A DNA stretch of 64,000 nt from Bradyrhizobium diazoefficiens (GTDB lineage Bacteria; Pseudomonadota; Alphaproteobacteria; Rhizobiales; Xanthobacteraceae), in the NCBI RefSeq assembly GCF_016616425.1, contig NZ_CP067101.1:5518001-5582000 (forward strand), read 5' to 3'. This document shows positions 1 through 8,926 of this stretch, piece after piece. A program made the translations under genes and the position numbers. The notes under the pieces are model-generated. The model saw only the letters and a list, made by a program, of their open reading frames with translations, searched no databases and was not told the DNA's origin. Within the stretch, counting starts at the first letter, position 1. Each line of letters begins with the position of its first letter.

Positions 1-1
1 T

Positions 2-160
2 GCGATCACCGCGGGCAAGCTGCATCCGTTCAAATGCCCGATCGTTGGGCAGGACGGCAAGCCGGTCGAGTGCAAAGGCGGCGATCGCCTCGACGACGGC
101 CAGATTCTCGGCATGAATTTCTACGTGAAGGGCATCGACGACAAGCTTCCGGGCAAGTAG
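2..160 (+). CDS. BMP-family ABC transporter substrate-binding protein, C-terminal fragment
   Basis: The window opens inside this gene; only the last 52 codons are visible, read in the frame starting at base 2 and ending with TAG at 158-160. The fragment contains KLHPFKCPIVGQDGKP and ends DDGQILGMNFYVKGIDDKLPGK-like, which resembles the C-terminal lobe of Bradyrhizobium BMP-type periplasmic binding proteins used for purine or nucleoside uptake. It is followed convergently by 8-oxoguanine deaminase and lies beside xanthine dehydrogenase, so a purine-import role fits. The identification rests on a short piece and on context. Confidence 0.6.
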   Translation, partial: AITAGKLHPFKCPIVGQDGKPVECKGGDRLDDGQILGMNFYVKGIDDKLPGK

Positions 161-265
161 CACGCTTCTTGCTTTACCCAAATCACCTGCTCCTCCCGGA
201 GGAGGTTCGGAGGGGGTGGCCAGAAGCACCCGGCACTTGTGGTCGCCCCCTCTTTCAATTTCCGC

Positions 266-1615
266 CTATCCCGCCTGCATGGCCCGCGCCGCCGCGCTGT
301 GGCGGTGGATCAGGTCCACCACATCAAGGCCCGGTATCGCGCCGTCGATCACGGTCCATTGTCCAGCCACCATTACCCGGTCGGCCCGATGCGCCCCGCA
401 CAGCACCAATGCGGCCAAGGGGTCGCCATGGCCGGAGAAGCGCAGCTCATCGAGCCGGAACAGTGCAAGATCGGCGGCCCTGCCGACGGCGATCTCGCCG
501 AGTTCCGGACGGCCGACGCAAGCTGCCGAACCTCTGGTGGCCCAGCGTAGCGCGTCCTTGTGACTGACCTTGGCCACCCCGTAACGCGCCCGCTGCAGCA
601 GGAAGGCGGCACGGACCTCCTGCATCAGGTTCGAGCCGTCGTTCGAGGCCGAACCGTCGACACCGATGCCGATTCCGACGCCGGCCTCCTCCATCTCGCA
701 GACTGGACAGCAGCCGGACGCCAGCAATTGATTGCTGCACGCGCAATGGCTGATGGTCGTCCTCGCCTTGCCGAGCCGCTTGATCTCGTCGGCATCGAAA
801 AAAATGCCATGGGCGAGCCAGGTTCGCGCATTGAGCCAGCCGCATTGTTCGAGATAGTCGAGCGGGCGGCAGCCGTACATCTGCTCGCAGAATCTGTTCT
901 CGTCCTCGGTCTCGGCAAGATGGGTATGCAGGCGCACATCGAGCTTGCTAGCGAGATCGGCGGTTGCGCGCATCAGCGACGTCGTCACCGAGAACGGCGA
1001 ACACGGCGCCAGCGCAATCTGCACCATGGCATCCGGACCGCGCTGGTGATGCTTGGCGACCACGCGCGCACTGTCGGCGAGAATCGTGTCCTCGTCCTGC
1101 ACCACGCTATCAGGCGGCAGGCCGCCGTTGCCTTGCGACAGGTTCATCGAGCCCCGCGTCAGCAGCACGCGCATGCCGAGCCGCCTTGCCACCGCCACTT
1201 CGATATCCACGGCGTCCTCGAGTCCGGCCGGGAATACGTAATGGTGGTCGGTCGTCGTCGTGCACCCTGACAACAACAGCTCGGACATCGCCACGGTGAC
1301 GCCGAGTTCCAGCGCTTCCGGCGTCAGCTTCGCCCACACGGGATAGAGTGCCTGCAACCAGGTAAACAGCTCGCGGTCCATCGCCGCCGGCAGCGCCCGC
1401 GTCAGCGTCTGATAGAAATGATGATGGGTGTTGATGAGGCCCGGCAGCACGACGTGTTGGCCCGCATCGAACACCGCGGCCTCCGCAGTCGCAGGTGTAG
1501 CGCCGGCCGGTACGAGCTCGGCGATCCGGCCACCCTTCACCACGATGCCGCGCTCTGCACCGTCGGCGAGGATTGCCAAGGGATCCCTGATCCAGATCGG
1601 CTTTGCGTCGCTCAT
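266..1615 (-). CDS. 8-oxoguanine deaminase (amidohydrolase family)
   Basis: A 449-residue metal-dependent amidohydrolase of the guanine deaminase/8-oxoguanine deaminase type, converting 8-oxoguanine (or a related purine) to urate plus ammonia in the cytosol. Visible motifs are the metal-binding PGLINTHHHFYQ near residue 65, the HTHLAETEDEN segment, LAHGIFFD, and GVDGSASNDGSN carrying the late metal-site Asp. The start chosen is the ATG at 1615 (MSDAKPIW); a start 18 bases upstream is possible. It is divergent from the xanthine dehydrogenase genes, across a 150-bp region holding a perfect palindrome. Substrate is inferred from family and purine context; other aminopurine deaminase activities are possible. 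Confidence 0.82.
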   Translation of the reverse strand: MSDAKPIWIRDPLAILADGAERGIVVKGGRIAELVPAGATPATAEAAVFDAGQHVVLPGLINTHHHFYQTLTRALPAAMDRELFTWLQALYPVWAKLTPEALELGVTVAMSELLLSGCTTTTDHHYVFPAGLEDAVDIEVAVARRLGMRVLLTRGSMNLSQGNGGLPPDSVVQDEDTILADSARVVAKHHQRGPDAMVQIALAPCSPFSVTTSLMRATADLASKLDVRLHTHLAETEDENRFCEQMYGCRPLDYLEQCGWLNARTWLAHGIFFDADEIKRLGKARTTISHCACSNQLLASGCCPVCEMEEAGVGIGIGVDGSASNDGSNLMQEVRAAFLLQRARYGVAKVSHKDALRWATRGSAACVGRPELGEIAVGRAADLALFRLDELRFSGHGDPLAALVLCGAHRADRVMVAGQWTVIDGAIPGLDVVDLIHRHSAAARAMQAG

Positions 1616-1713
1616 GATGCCCTTTCTCCTCACATCCGCTGACGACGGGCTTGCAACGCGGCCGCCAGCAAGATCGCATTCTTGCCGCGACTTCTTGTTG
1701 CGACTTGGCTCCG

Positions 1714-1725
1714 GTCTTGCAAGAC
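1714..1725. promoter_or_regulatory. Perfect 12-bp palindrome in divergent purine promoter region
   Basis: GTCTTGCAAGAC is its own reverse complement and lies between the divergent deaminase gene (start 1615) and the xanthine dehydrogenase FAD gene (start 1766). Position and symmetry suggest a dimeric repressor site; the regulator is unknown. Confidence 0.4.
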
Positions 1726-1765
1726 TCGTCTGTACGATTCACCGGGCGGAAGCGTTGGCGCAGCC

Positions 1766-2593
1766 ATGGACCTGAATACCATCACAGCGGTCGCCCATCC
1801 GCAAACGCGCGCGCAGCTGCCGGTTTGGACGGCAGGCGATGCTTGGCTCGCAGGAGGCACCTGGCTGTTCTCGGAGCCGCAAGCGCACCTCACACGACTG
1901 ATCGATCTCACCGATCTGAAATGGCCGGCGCTGACGGTCACCGGGAGTCATCTCAGCATCGCCGCCACTTGCACCATCGCGCAGCTCGATGGACTTGCCT
2001 GCCCGTCCGATTGGCTGGCCGCGCCGCTGATCAACCAATGCTGCCGCGCCTTCCTTGCATCGTTCAAGATCTGGAGGACCGCCACCGTCGGCGGCAATCT
2101 CTGCATGTCGTTGCCGGCCGGACCGATGATCTCGCTCACGTCAGCACTCGACGGCGTCTGCACCATCTGGAAGGCCGGCGGCGGCGAGCAAAAGGTTCCT
2201 GTCGTCGACTTCGTCACCGGCAACCAGCGCAATCGCCTGACGCCGGGCGACCTGATCCGGCAGATCGATATTCCGATTGCCGCGTTGAAGCGCCGCACGG
2301 CATTTCGCCAGATCTCGCTGGCGCCGGCCGGCCGCTCGGCGGCGCTCCTCATCGGCAGCCTCGATACCGATGGCACGCTGACGCTCACGGTCACCGCATC
2401 GACCGTGCGGCCGATCCAGCTATCCTTTCGCAGGATCCCGGACACGCGCACGCTGCGCGACGCGATCGCGCAGCAGATTACGGACGATCTGTACCACACC
2501 GACATCCATGGCCAGCCACTCTGGCGCAAGCACATGACACTGCGGCTCGCCGAAGAGGTTCGCAGCGAGCTGCTGGGAGCAATGCCGTCATGA
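1766..2593 (+). CDS. Xanthine dehydrogenase family FAD-binding subunit
   Basis: A 275-residue protein of the CoxM/XdhB type that carries FAD and passes electrons from the iron-sulfur clusters to NAD or another acceptor. The FAD-binding signatures are AGGTWLFSEP near residue 30 and TATVGGNLCMSLPAGP near residue 105. The ATG at 1766 (MDLNTIT) is preferred over in-frame upstream codons because it starts at the usual family N-terminus and a GGCGGA sequence lies upstream. The stop overlaps the next gene's start in an ATGA junction, so the two subunits are translationally coupled. It is slightly shorter than many family members. Confidence 0.82.
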   Translation: MDLNTITAVAHPQTRAQLPVWTAGDAWLAGGTWLFSEPQAHLTRLIDLTDLKWPALTVTGSHLSIAATCTIAQLDGLACPSDWLAAPLINQCCRAFLASFKIWRTATVGGNLCMSLPAGPMISLTSALDGVCTIWKAGGGEQKVPVVDFVTGNQRNRLTPGDLIRQIDIPIAALKRRTAFRQISLAPAGRSAALLIGSLDTDGTLTLTVTASTVRPIQLSFRRIPDTRTLRDAIAQQITDDLYHTDIHGQPLWRKHMTLRLAEEVRSELLGAMPS

Positions 2594-5316
2594 GCTTCGA
2601 GATCAACGGCAAGACATTTGCCCAGGCGCCGCGCGCCGGCCAGTGCCTGCGCACGTTCTTGCGCGAGCTTGGCCATTTCGGCGTGAAGAAGGGCTGCGAT
2701 GCCGGTGACTGCGGCGCCTGCACCGTGCTGCTCGACGGGGAGCCGGTGCACAGCTGCCTGATTCCGGCGTTCCGGGCCGACGGACGCACTGTGACCACGA
2801 TCGAAGGGCTTGGCGGAGAGAGCGGCCTGCATCCGATGCAGCAGGCCTTCCTCGATGCGCAGGGCTTTCAATGCGGCTTCTGCACCGCCGGCATGATCCT
2901 GACCTGCGCCTCGCTGAACCAGGCGCAGCGGACCGATCTCGGCGCAGCGCTGAAGGGCAATATCTGCCGCTGCACCGGCTATCGCGCGATCGAGGATGCG
3001 ATCCTCGGCAAGACCAATGTCGAGGCGAGCGTCGAGGCCGGCGTCGCATTCGGCCGCAGCCTGCCGGCGCCGGCAGGCCCCGACATCGTGCGCGGCAAGG
3101 CGCGCTACACCTTCGACAGCGCCATCGACGGCCTGCTCCACGTCAAGCTGGTGCGCTCGCCGCACGCGCACGCCAGGATCGTCGCGATCGACAAGTCGGA
3201 CGCCCTTCGCGTTCCCGGCGTGCGCGCGGTGCTGACGCATGACGACGCACCGTCGGTCCTGATCTCCACTGCGCGGCACGAGCAGGACTGGATGGATCCG
3301 GAGGACACCCGTATCCTCGACGACGTCGTCCGTTTCGTTGGACAGCGGGTCGCCGCCGTCGTCGCCGAGACCGAAGCCGCCGCCGAGGAGGCGTGCCGTC
3401 GGCTCAGGGTCGAATACGAGGTCCTGCCCGCGCTGATCGACCCTGAAGAGGCGATGGCGCCGGGCGCACCCATCATTCATCCCGACCGCACGATCGCGAA
3501 CCGCGTCGCCGACGCCAAACGCAACGTCGTGGCGGAGGTGCACGGCGAGTTCGGCGAGGTCGCGGCGGCGCTTGCGACGTCCGCGGTGACCTACGAGGGC
3601 ACCTTTCATAGCCATCGCGTGCAGCATGCGGCGCTGGAGACCCATGGCGGCCTCGCCTGGCTCGATGATGCGGGCGTGCTCAATGTCCGCACCTCGACGC
3701 AGGTGCCCTTCCTGACCCGGCGCGCGCTGTCGGGCATCTTCGGGCTCCCCATGGACAAGGTGCGCGTGTTCTGCGAGCGCGTCGGCGGCGGCTTTGGCGG
3801 CAAGCAGGAGATGTTCGTCGAGGACATTCTGGCGCTCGCTACGCTGAAGACCGGACGTCCGGTGAAGCTGGAGCTGACCCGCGAGGAGCAGTTCATCGCG
3901 ACCTCGACGCGGCACCCGATGCGGGTCCACATCAAGGCGGGGGCCGATAGCGACGGCAAGCTCACCGCGCTTCAGCTCGACGTACTCTCCAATACCGGCG
4001 CTTACGGCAATCATGCCGGACCCGTGATGTTCCATGCGCTGGCCGAGTCCATCAGCGTCTACAACTGTCCGAACAAGCGCGTCGACGGCACCGCCGTCTA
4101 CACCAACACGGTGCCGGCGGGAGCGTTTCGCGGTTACGGCCTGCCGCAGGCGCTGATCGCCGTGGAAGCCGCAATCGACGAGCTGGCAAGGCAACTCGGC
4201 ATCGGCCCCTACGACATGCGCCGGCGCAACATCATCAGGGACGGCGACCCCATGCTGTCGCCGCCTCCGTCCGAATATCACGACGTCGTCTATGGCTCCT
4301 ACGGCCTCGACCAGTGCCTCGATCTCGTCGAGCGCGCCATGCAGGCCGATGGCCCGCAGCCGGACCTGTCGCCGGAATGGCTGATCGGCGACGGTATCGC
4401 TCTCACCATGATCGACTCCGCGCCGCCGGCCGGCCACATCGCCGACGCCACGATCGCGCTCAACGAGGAGGGCGGCTTCGACCTCACCGTCGGCACAGCC
4501 GAGTTCGGCAACGGCACCAGCACCGTGCACCGGCAGATCGCGGCGACCACGCTGGCGACCACCGTCGACAGAATCCGCCTGCGCCAGTCCGACACCGCCC
4601 ATGGCGGCCACGACACCGGCGCTTATGGCAGCGCCGGCACCTTCGTCGCCGGCAAGGCGACCCATGCGGCTTCCATGCAGCTTGCGACCGAGCTGAAGGC
4701 GGCAGCCGCCAGTGCGTGGCTGTGTGGCGTCGAGGCCTGCGTGCTCGAGGATGATGCCGTCGTCAGCGGCGTCCGGCGCATGCCGTTTACGGAGCTGGTG
4801 AAGCTTGCGGGCGAGCGCGGACAGCCGTTCGCAGGCAGTGGCAATTCCACCGGCACGCCACGTTCGGTCGGCTTCAACGTCCATGGCTTTCGCATCGCCG
4901 TGAACAAGGGCACCGGCGAGCTCAGAATTCTCAGGAGCGTGCAGGCCGCGGATGCGGGCGTCGTCGCCAATCCCATGCAGTGCCGCGGTCAGGTCGAAGG
5001 CGGCGTCGCGCAGGCGCTCGGCGCCGCGCTCTACGAGGAGATGGCGATCGACGCGAACGGCCGCGTCACCAACCCGAGATTCCGCGACTATCACCTGCCC
5101 TCTTTCGCCGACGTACCACGCACCGAGGTGTTCTTCGCCGAGACGTCCGACACCATCGGTCCGTTGGGAGCGAAGTCGATGAGCGAGAGTCCGTACAATC
5201 CGGTCACGGCCGCGCTCGGCAACGCCATTGCCGATGCCACCGGCATCCGCTTCACCGCACCACCCTTCAAGCCGGACCGGCTGTTTCCGGCGCTGTTCGA
5301 GAAGTTCGGCGGCTGA
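2590..5316 (+). CDS. Xanthine dehydrogenase, fused 2Fe-2S and molybdopterin subunits
   Basis: A 908-residue fusion of the small iron-sulfur subunit and the large molybdenum subunit. Plant-type 2Fe-2S ligands are C36, C41, C44 and C56; the second cluster uses C95 and C98 with C126 and C128 in ICRCTG. The molybdopterin domain begins near residue 150 and has GGGFGGKQE near residue 395, the AFRGYG segment, and the catalytic Glu at about E866 in AKSMSESP. It acts with the preceding FAD subunit to hydroxylate hypoxanthine/xanthine to urate or a similar purine. Many homologues keep the Fe-S and Mo parts as separate genes while the FAD part here stays separate. The exact substrate is inferred from neighbours. 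Confidence 0.85.
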   Translation: MSFEINGKTFAQAPRAGQCLRTFLRELGHFGVKKGCDAGDCGACTVLLDGEPVHSCLIPAFRADGRTVTTIEGLGGESGLHPMQQAFLDAQGFQCGFCTAGMILTCASLNQAQRTDLGAALKGNICRCTGYRAIEDAILGKTNVEASVEAGVAFGRSLPAPAGPDIVRGKARYTFDSAIDGLLHVKLVRSPHAHARIVAIDKSDALRVPGVRAVLTHDDAPSVLISTARHEQDWMDPEDTRILDDVVRFVGQRVAAVVAETEAAAEEACRRLRVEYEVLPALIDPEEAMAPGAPIIHPDRTIANRVADAKRNVVAEVHGEFGEVAAALATSAVTYEGTFHSHRVQHAALETHGGLAWLDDAGVLNVRTSTQVPFLTRRALSGIFGLPMDKVRVFCERVGGGFGGKQEMFVEDILALATLKTGRPVKLELTREEQFIATSTRHPMRVHIKAGADSDGKLTALQLDVLSNTGAYGNHAGPVMFHALAESISVYNCPNKRVDGTAVYTNTVPAGAFRGYGLPQALIAVEAAIDELARQLGIGPYDMRRRNIIRDGDPMLSPPPSEYHDVVYGSYGLDQCLDLVERAMQADGPQPDLSPEWLIGDGIALTMIDSAPPAGHIADATIALNEEGGFDLTVGTAEFGNGTSTVHRQIAATTLATTVDRIRLRQSDTAHGGHDTGAYGSAGTFVAGKATHAASMQLATELKAAAASAWLCGVEACVLEDDAVVSGVRRMPFTELVKLAGERGQPFAGSGNSTGTPRSVGFNVHGFRIAVNKGTGELRILRSVQAADAGVVANPMQCRGQVEGGVAQALGAALYEEMAIDANGRVTNPRFRDYHLPSFADVPRTEVFFAETSDTIGPLGAKSMSESPYNPVTAALGNAIADATGIRFTAPPFKPDRLFPALFEKFGG

Positions 5317-5330
5317 GCGTGTTGGTTCGC

Positions 5331-5466
5331 TTCACCTCTCCCGTAGGGAGAGGTCGGAGCGCATCGAAGATGCGATCCGGGTGAGGGGCTTGGGTCTCAC
5401 TGAGTCCCGCAGCCCCTCACCCGGATTGCTGCGCAATCCGACCTCTCCCCGTCGGGGAGAGGTGAA
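5331..5466. repeat. Long imperfect inverted repeat (intergenic palindromic element)
   Basis: A left arm from TTCACCTCTCCC to GTGAGGGGCT is followed, after a loop of about 20 bases, by its near reverse complement ending GGGGAGAGGTGAA. The arms are about 56 bases each with mismatches in the middle. This resembles the dispersed palindromic units of Bradyrhizobium. It lies between convergent genes and may also end transcription from both sides. Related CCTCTCC-type fragments occur near 29830 and 35400. Confidence 0.75.
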
Positions 5467-5495
5467 CCACCCACACTCCGCCGAACTTACATGGC

Positions 5496-6383
5496 CTAGC
5501 TGCCGCGATAGGTCGAATAGCTCCACGGCGTGATCAGCAGCGGCACGTGATAGTGATCTTCCGGCGCACTGATTCCGAACCGAAGCGGGATTTCGTCGAG
5601 GAACGGCGGGTCCGACATCGGCACGTTGCGCTCGGCGTAATATCGACCGACGCTGAATTTGAGCTCGTAGCGGCCGATCGGCAACGGCCGGCCGCTGATC
5701 AGCGGCTGATCGGTGCGGCCGTCCGCATTGATCACGTCGCGCGTGATCACGCGGTTCTCTCCGAGATTCGCAAGCTCGACCAGTTCAACCGCAATGCCGG
5801 CCGCGGGCTTGCCAATGTGATTGTCCAGCACATGCGTCGACAGCCGGCCATGCACCTTCAACTTGTCGTCGGCAGCGACCAGCTGGTCGAGCCTCAGCGC
5901 CGAGATACGGCCGATCTCCTCGATCGCACGGCGCATCTCGGTCTTGGCGATATTGCGCAACCGGATCTCGAAATCGTGCAGCACGGAATCCCTGGTGTGA
6001 CGCCGCACGCAGACGATGTAGGGGAAGCCGAACTTGTCCCGATAGGCGCTGTTGACGCGCTCGAACGCCGCATATTCGGCGTCCGACAGCCGATCGAGTC
6101 CGGCGCTGTTCTGTTCGCCGGTCGATTCCGCCGTGAGGCCGGCGGCGCGCTGCGTCTTGCTGGCAAGATCGGGATGTGCCCGGATCAGCGCCAGCTGCAC
6201 ATCGGGTTCGGCGCTCTGGATCGCCGCCATCAGCGCTGTGTGCAACTGATTGATGCCGGCGAACGGCCGCTTGCCGGCGAGTTGCTCGGCGATCCATGGG
6301 GAATATTCGACGACATTGCCGAGCGTCGCGACGAAATCGGCGTTGTCAGCGGCATTGAGATCGGACAGCGAGATCTGCGACAT
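5496..6383 (-). CDS. uraD-uraH: OHCU decarboxylase / 5-hydroxyisourate hydrolase fusion
   Basis: A 295-residue bifunctional enzyme joining two steps of urate breakdown. Residues 1-165 match OHCU decarboxylase (NADFVATLGNVVEYSPWIAE at the N-terminus, then RAHPDLASK and EQNSAGLDRLS). Residues from about 175 match the transthyretin-like 5-hydroxyisourate hydrolase, with GRLSTHVLDNHIGKPAAGIA and the diagnostic C-terminal YRGS. The natural reaction order is hydrolase then decarboxylase, yielding S-allantoin. The ATG at 6383 is preceded by GAGGA; a TTG nine bases upstream is less likely. It sits 5 bases after the end of puuE in the same operon. Fusion of these two domains is known in some bacteria. 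Confidence 0.9.
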   Translation of the reverse strand: MSQISLSDLNAADNADFVATLGNVVEYSPWIAEQLAGKRPFAGINQLHTALMAAIQSAEPDVQLALIRAHPDLASKTQRAAGLTAESTGEQNSAGLDRLSDAEYAAFERVNSAYRDKFGFPYIVCVRRHTRDSVLHDFEIRLRNIAKTEMRRAIEEIGRISALRLDQLVAADDKLKVHGRLSTHVLDNHIGKPAAGIAVELVELANLGENRVITRDVINADGRTDQPLISGRPLPIGRYELKFSVGRYYAERNVPMSDPPFLDEIPLRFGISAPEDHYHVPLLITPWSYSTYRGS

Positions 6384-6388
6384 CGTCC

Positions 6389-7324
6389 TCAACCGATCTC
6401 GAACGCGTTGGCCGCAAGATGTGCGTGCCTGTCGTGCCAGTGCTGCGCGATCTGGAGCCGCGTCGGCACCCAGACGCGCTCATGCTTGCCGATATAGTCG
6501 AGGAAGCGGATCAGACCTGCGGCGCGGCCGGGCCGCCCGGCGAGACGGCAGTGCAGACCGACCGACATCATTTTCGGCGCGGTCTCGCCTTCCGCATAGA
6601 GCACGTCGAAGGCGTCCTTCAGATAGCTGAAGAATTGCTCGCCTCCGGCAAAGCCCTGCGGATTGATGAAACGCATGTCGTTGGCGTCTAACGTATAGGG
6701 AATGATGAGCTGCTTGCGGCCTGCGCCCCGGACCCAATAGGGCAGATCGTCGGCATAGGAGTCGCAGAGATAGAGGAAACCGCCCTCCTCCATCAACAGA
6801 CGGTTGGTGTTGATCGAGGAGCGCCCGGTATACCAGCCGAGCGGCCGCGCGCCGGTAGCTTCGGTGTGGACGCGGATCGCTTCTGCAATCTCGGCGCGCT
6901 CCTGCGCCTCGGTCATGTCCTTGTGCTCAATCCATTTCAAGCTGTGGCTGGCGATATCCCAGCCCGCCTCCTTCATGGCAGCGACGATGTCCGGATTGCG
7001 CTTCAGCGCAGTGGCGACACCGAACACGGTCGCCGGCCAGCTGCGCGCGGTGAATATCCGCCACAGCCGCCAGAAGCCGGCGCGCGAGCCGTATTCGAAC
7101 ATCGATTCGATGTTGGCGTGGCGCCGACCGGGCCAGGGCTGTGCGCCGAGCACGTCGGACAGAAACGCTTCCGAGGCGCGGTCGCCATGCAAGATGTTGT
7201 TCTCGCCGCCCTCCTCGAAATTGACGACGAACTGCACCGCGACCCGCGCGTTGCCGGGCCACTCGGGAGGCGGCGGGTTGCGGCCGTAACCGCGGAGATC
7301 GCGCGGGTAGCGGGGCTCTGTCAC
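6389..7324 (-). CDS. puuE: Allantoinase PuuE (polysaccharide deacetylase fold)
   Basis: A 311-residue protein of the PuuE type, a metal-independent allantoinase that opens the hydantoin ring of allantoin to allantoate. It shares the NodB/polysaccharide deacetylase fold; visible family segments are QFVVNFEEGGENNILHGD near residue 31, SHSLKWIEHKDM near residue 127 and GLHCRLAGRPGR near residue 258. It starts with GTG immediately after the TGA of the upstream DUF3830 gene and precedes the UraD-UraH fusion, so the three form one operon taking urate products to allantoate. Confidence 0.88.
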   Translation of the reverse strand: MTEPRYPRDLRGYGRNPPPPEWPGNARVAVQFVVNFEEGGENNILHGDRASEAFLSDVLGAQPWPGRRHANIESMFEYGSRAGFWRLWRIFTARSWPATVFGVATALKRNPDIVAAMKEAGWDIASHSLKWIEHKDMTEAQERAEIAEAIRVHTEATGARPLGWYTGRSSINTNRLLMEEGGFLYLCDSYADDLPYWVRGAGRKQLIIPYTLDANDMRFINPQGFAGGEQFFSYLKDAFDVLYAEGETAPKMMSVGLHCRLAGRPGRAAGLIRFLDYIGKHERVWVPTRLQIAQHWHDRHAHLAANAFEIG

Positions 7325-7738
7325 TCAGACTTCCTCGAAGCGGATCGGCAGCGCGCCCTTCCACAGCACGCTCTTGCCCAGCGTCGCCAGATTCTCCAGT
7401 CCCGAGGTCAGCGTGATGAAATGGTTGCCGGCGAGCTGGCCCATCTTGCTCGCGAAGTGCACGCCGCCATAGGCGAGCAGGATCTCGGTTTCGCTGATGC
7501 CGCCGGGATAGAGTATGATCTGGCCGGGCGCAGGATAGCTGGTGTGGTTCTCGTAACCGACGCCGAAGTCGAGATCGCCGAGCGGCATCCACACGCCCTC
7601 GCCGCTCCAGCGCACATGAATGATGTGGCTTTCGAACGGCAGCGCCTTGCGGAAGGCAGCGACGGTCTTGGGTGCCAGTTGCTCCTCGAAGCGGGCATCG
7701 AAGGTGAAATCGCCGGCGCGGATAACGAGTTTGCTCAT
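7325..7738 (-). CDS. DUF3830 family protein (cyclophilin-like fold)
   Basis: A 137-residue cytosolic protein without signal peptide or membrane segment, recognised as DUF3830 by the order of RWSGEGVWMPLG, PGQIILYPGGISETEILLAYG and the C-terminal AGNHFITLTSG...LGKSVLWKGALP. The family is predicted to have a cyclophilin-like barrel; no reaction is established to my knowledge. The start MSKLVIRAG at 7738 fits better than a longer form. It is the first gene of the minus-strand urate operon, directly abutting puuE, which suggests a role in purine-derived ureide metabolism or transport. Confidence 0.75.
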   Translation of the reverse strand: MSKLVIRAGDFTFDARFEEQLAPKTVAAFRKALPFESHIIHVRWSGEGVWMPLGDLDFGVGYENHTSYPAPGQIILYPGGISETEILLAYGGVHFASKMGQLAGNHFITLTSGLENLATLGKSVLWKGALPIRFEEV

Positions 7739-8807
7739 CTCATCTCTCTGGATCGGGGCCGGTGGCCCCACGGAAAACTTTCAAGCAAAGAGCACTCCCG
7801 ACAGCTTCGCGCAAGTGCTGCGGCCGCATCGCGCGCGCTCCGGTTGGCGCCTCCTCAAGTTCCGCCTGCGGCGGCTGGAAGCTCGCTCGGTCCATTGAAG
7901 CGGATTGACAGGGGCAAGTCCATCAGCGCCGGAGGGCGCGGTCGCCGGTACAGCGAGGCGAAACCCATCACACTGTTATCCACGCCGAAACATGATGGGT
8001 TTCGCAAGTGCTCTACCCATCCTACGACCTCTCGTTTCGATTTGCGGACATGCCTTCGCGTTCTCGCGGCGCATTTCGCCCGAGCTTTGCTTGATCGCTC
8101 CACCCTCTGAAAGCCAGGAGGGCGCAGGGAAGGCCGGGTGCCGGCTCGCACCCGCGGTCTGCTGCGCGAATGGCACGCGCAGAAGAACCGCACAGCAGCA
8201 TACAGGTGGTGCCGAACGCTCGGCCTTCCCTGCGCGATGGTCGGACGGCTTATGCCGTGATCTCCCGGGAGCCGAGTTCGTTCTGGCCTCCCTCGCCCCG
8301 CGAATTCATGATGCAGTCTGCCCGGTTGGGCTCGCTCGCATCTTCGAAGGGCTTGACCGTAGCAACGACGGCCAGGACCACACGGTTTTGCCGTACGCGC
8401 GTTCGCCGACCGCCGCATGATCTCCCGGCCTTGTCGACGTTGCCGGAAGCATGCTGGCGAGACGAACTTGACAGCGCCGCTCGTCCGCACGCGGTTTCGG
8501 GCTCACGGGGACTACCCGCCCTGCCCGTACCCTTCGTGCCGACGCTGCCGCGTCCACCGCAGGCCCGGCTCGCGACAGTGACGACACAAGATCGCCCCTC
8601 CTGGATGAGCCGGGATGAGCGACACATACGACAAAACCGAATTTCGGTAAAGTGGAATATTTTCGCGCGAGCGGGTTGACAGCGGCGCGACACAGCAAGG
8701 TGCCGTAGTCCGGATGGAGCGCCGGCGTAATCCGGGACATTGCGCGATGCCGGGCGAGCGGTACCGGATCTCGCTTTCGTTCCGGGCTACGGCGGTACGG
8801 ACGCATC
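7739..8807. repeat. Mosaic of Bradyrhizobium-type interspersed repeats, no credible gene
   Basis: This gene-free stretch of about 1.07 kb has open frames on both strands, but their products are Arg/Pro-rich, lack ribosome-binding sites and overlap each other. Recognisable pieces are the hairpin at 7958-8005, a block at 8100-8600 whose conceptual peptides (for example RSSKARAKCAARTRRHVRKS) recur as spurious hypothetical proteins in Bradyrhizobium genomes, and a block near 8705-8795 (GTAGTCCGGATGGAGCG ... TCCGGGCTACGG) of another common dispersed unit. I assign it as accumulated intergenic repeats rather than coding DNA. Confidence 0.65.
7958..8005. repeat. Hairpin repeat, GCGAAACCCATCA inverted copies
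   Basis: GCGAAACCCATCA at 7958-7970 and its exact reverse complement TGATGGGTTTCGC at 7993-8005 are separated by 22 bases. This is a familiar small palindromic repeat in Bradyrhizobium intergenic DNA. Confidence 0.75.
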
Positions 8808-8834
8808 AAAAAAGGGCGGCGCAACGCACCGCCC
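8808..8834 (-). terminator. Rho-independent terminator of the secreted Tyr-rich gene
   Basis: Read on the minus strand, GGGCGGTGCGTTGCGCCGCCC forms a stem of about 8 bp and is followed directly by six T. It lies about 90 bases downstream of the gene ending at 8927. Confidence 0.8.
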
Positions 8835-8926
8835 CTGTTCGCGCAATCCGGACTCTTCCCGCGGGTCCGGCCGCTGACGAACCCAATCCGGTCGGCGTCC
8901 AGAACGACCGTTCAGTATGGCCGGCC

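Noticed and set aside
1948..5094. Very long open frame (over 1000 codons) antisense to the xanthine dehydrogenase genes
   Set aside because: It overlaps two well-supported plus-strand genes, has no family features and reads as the Arg/His/Asp-rich product typical of an antisense GC-rich frame.
8170..8679. Open frames of about 170 codons on both strands in the repeat region
   Set aside because: Both strands are open together, there is no initiation signal, and peptides match the kind of spurious proteins produced by dispersed Bradyrhizobium repeats.
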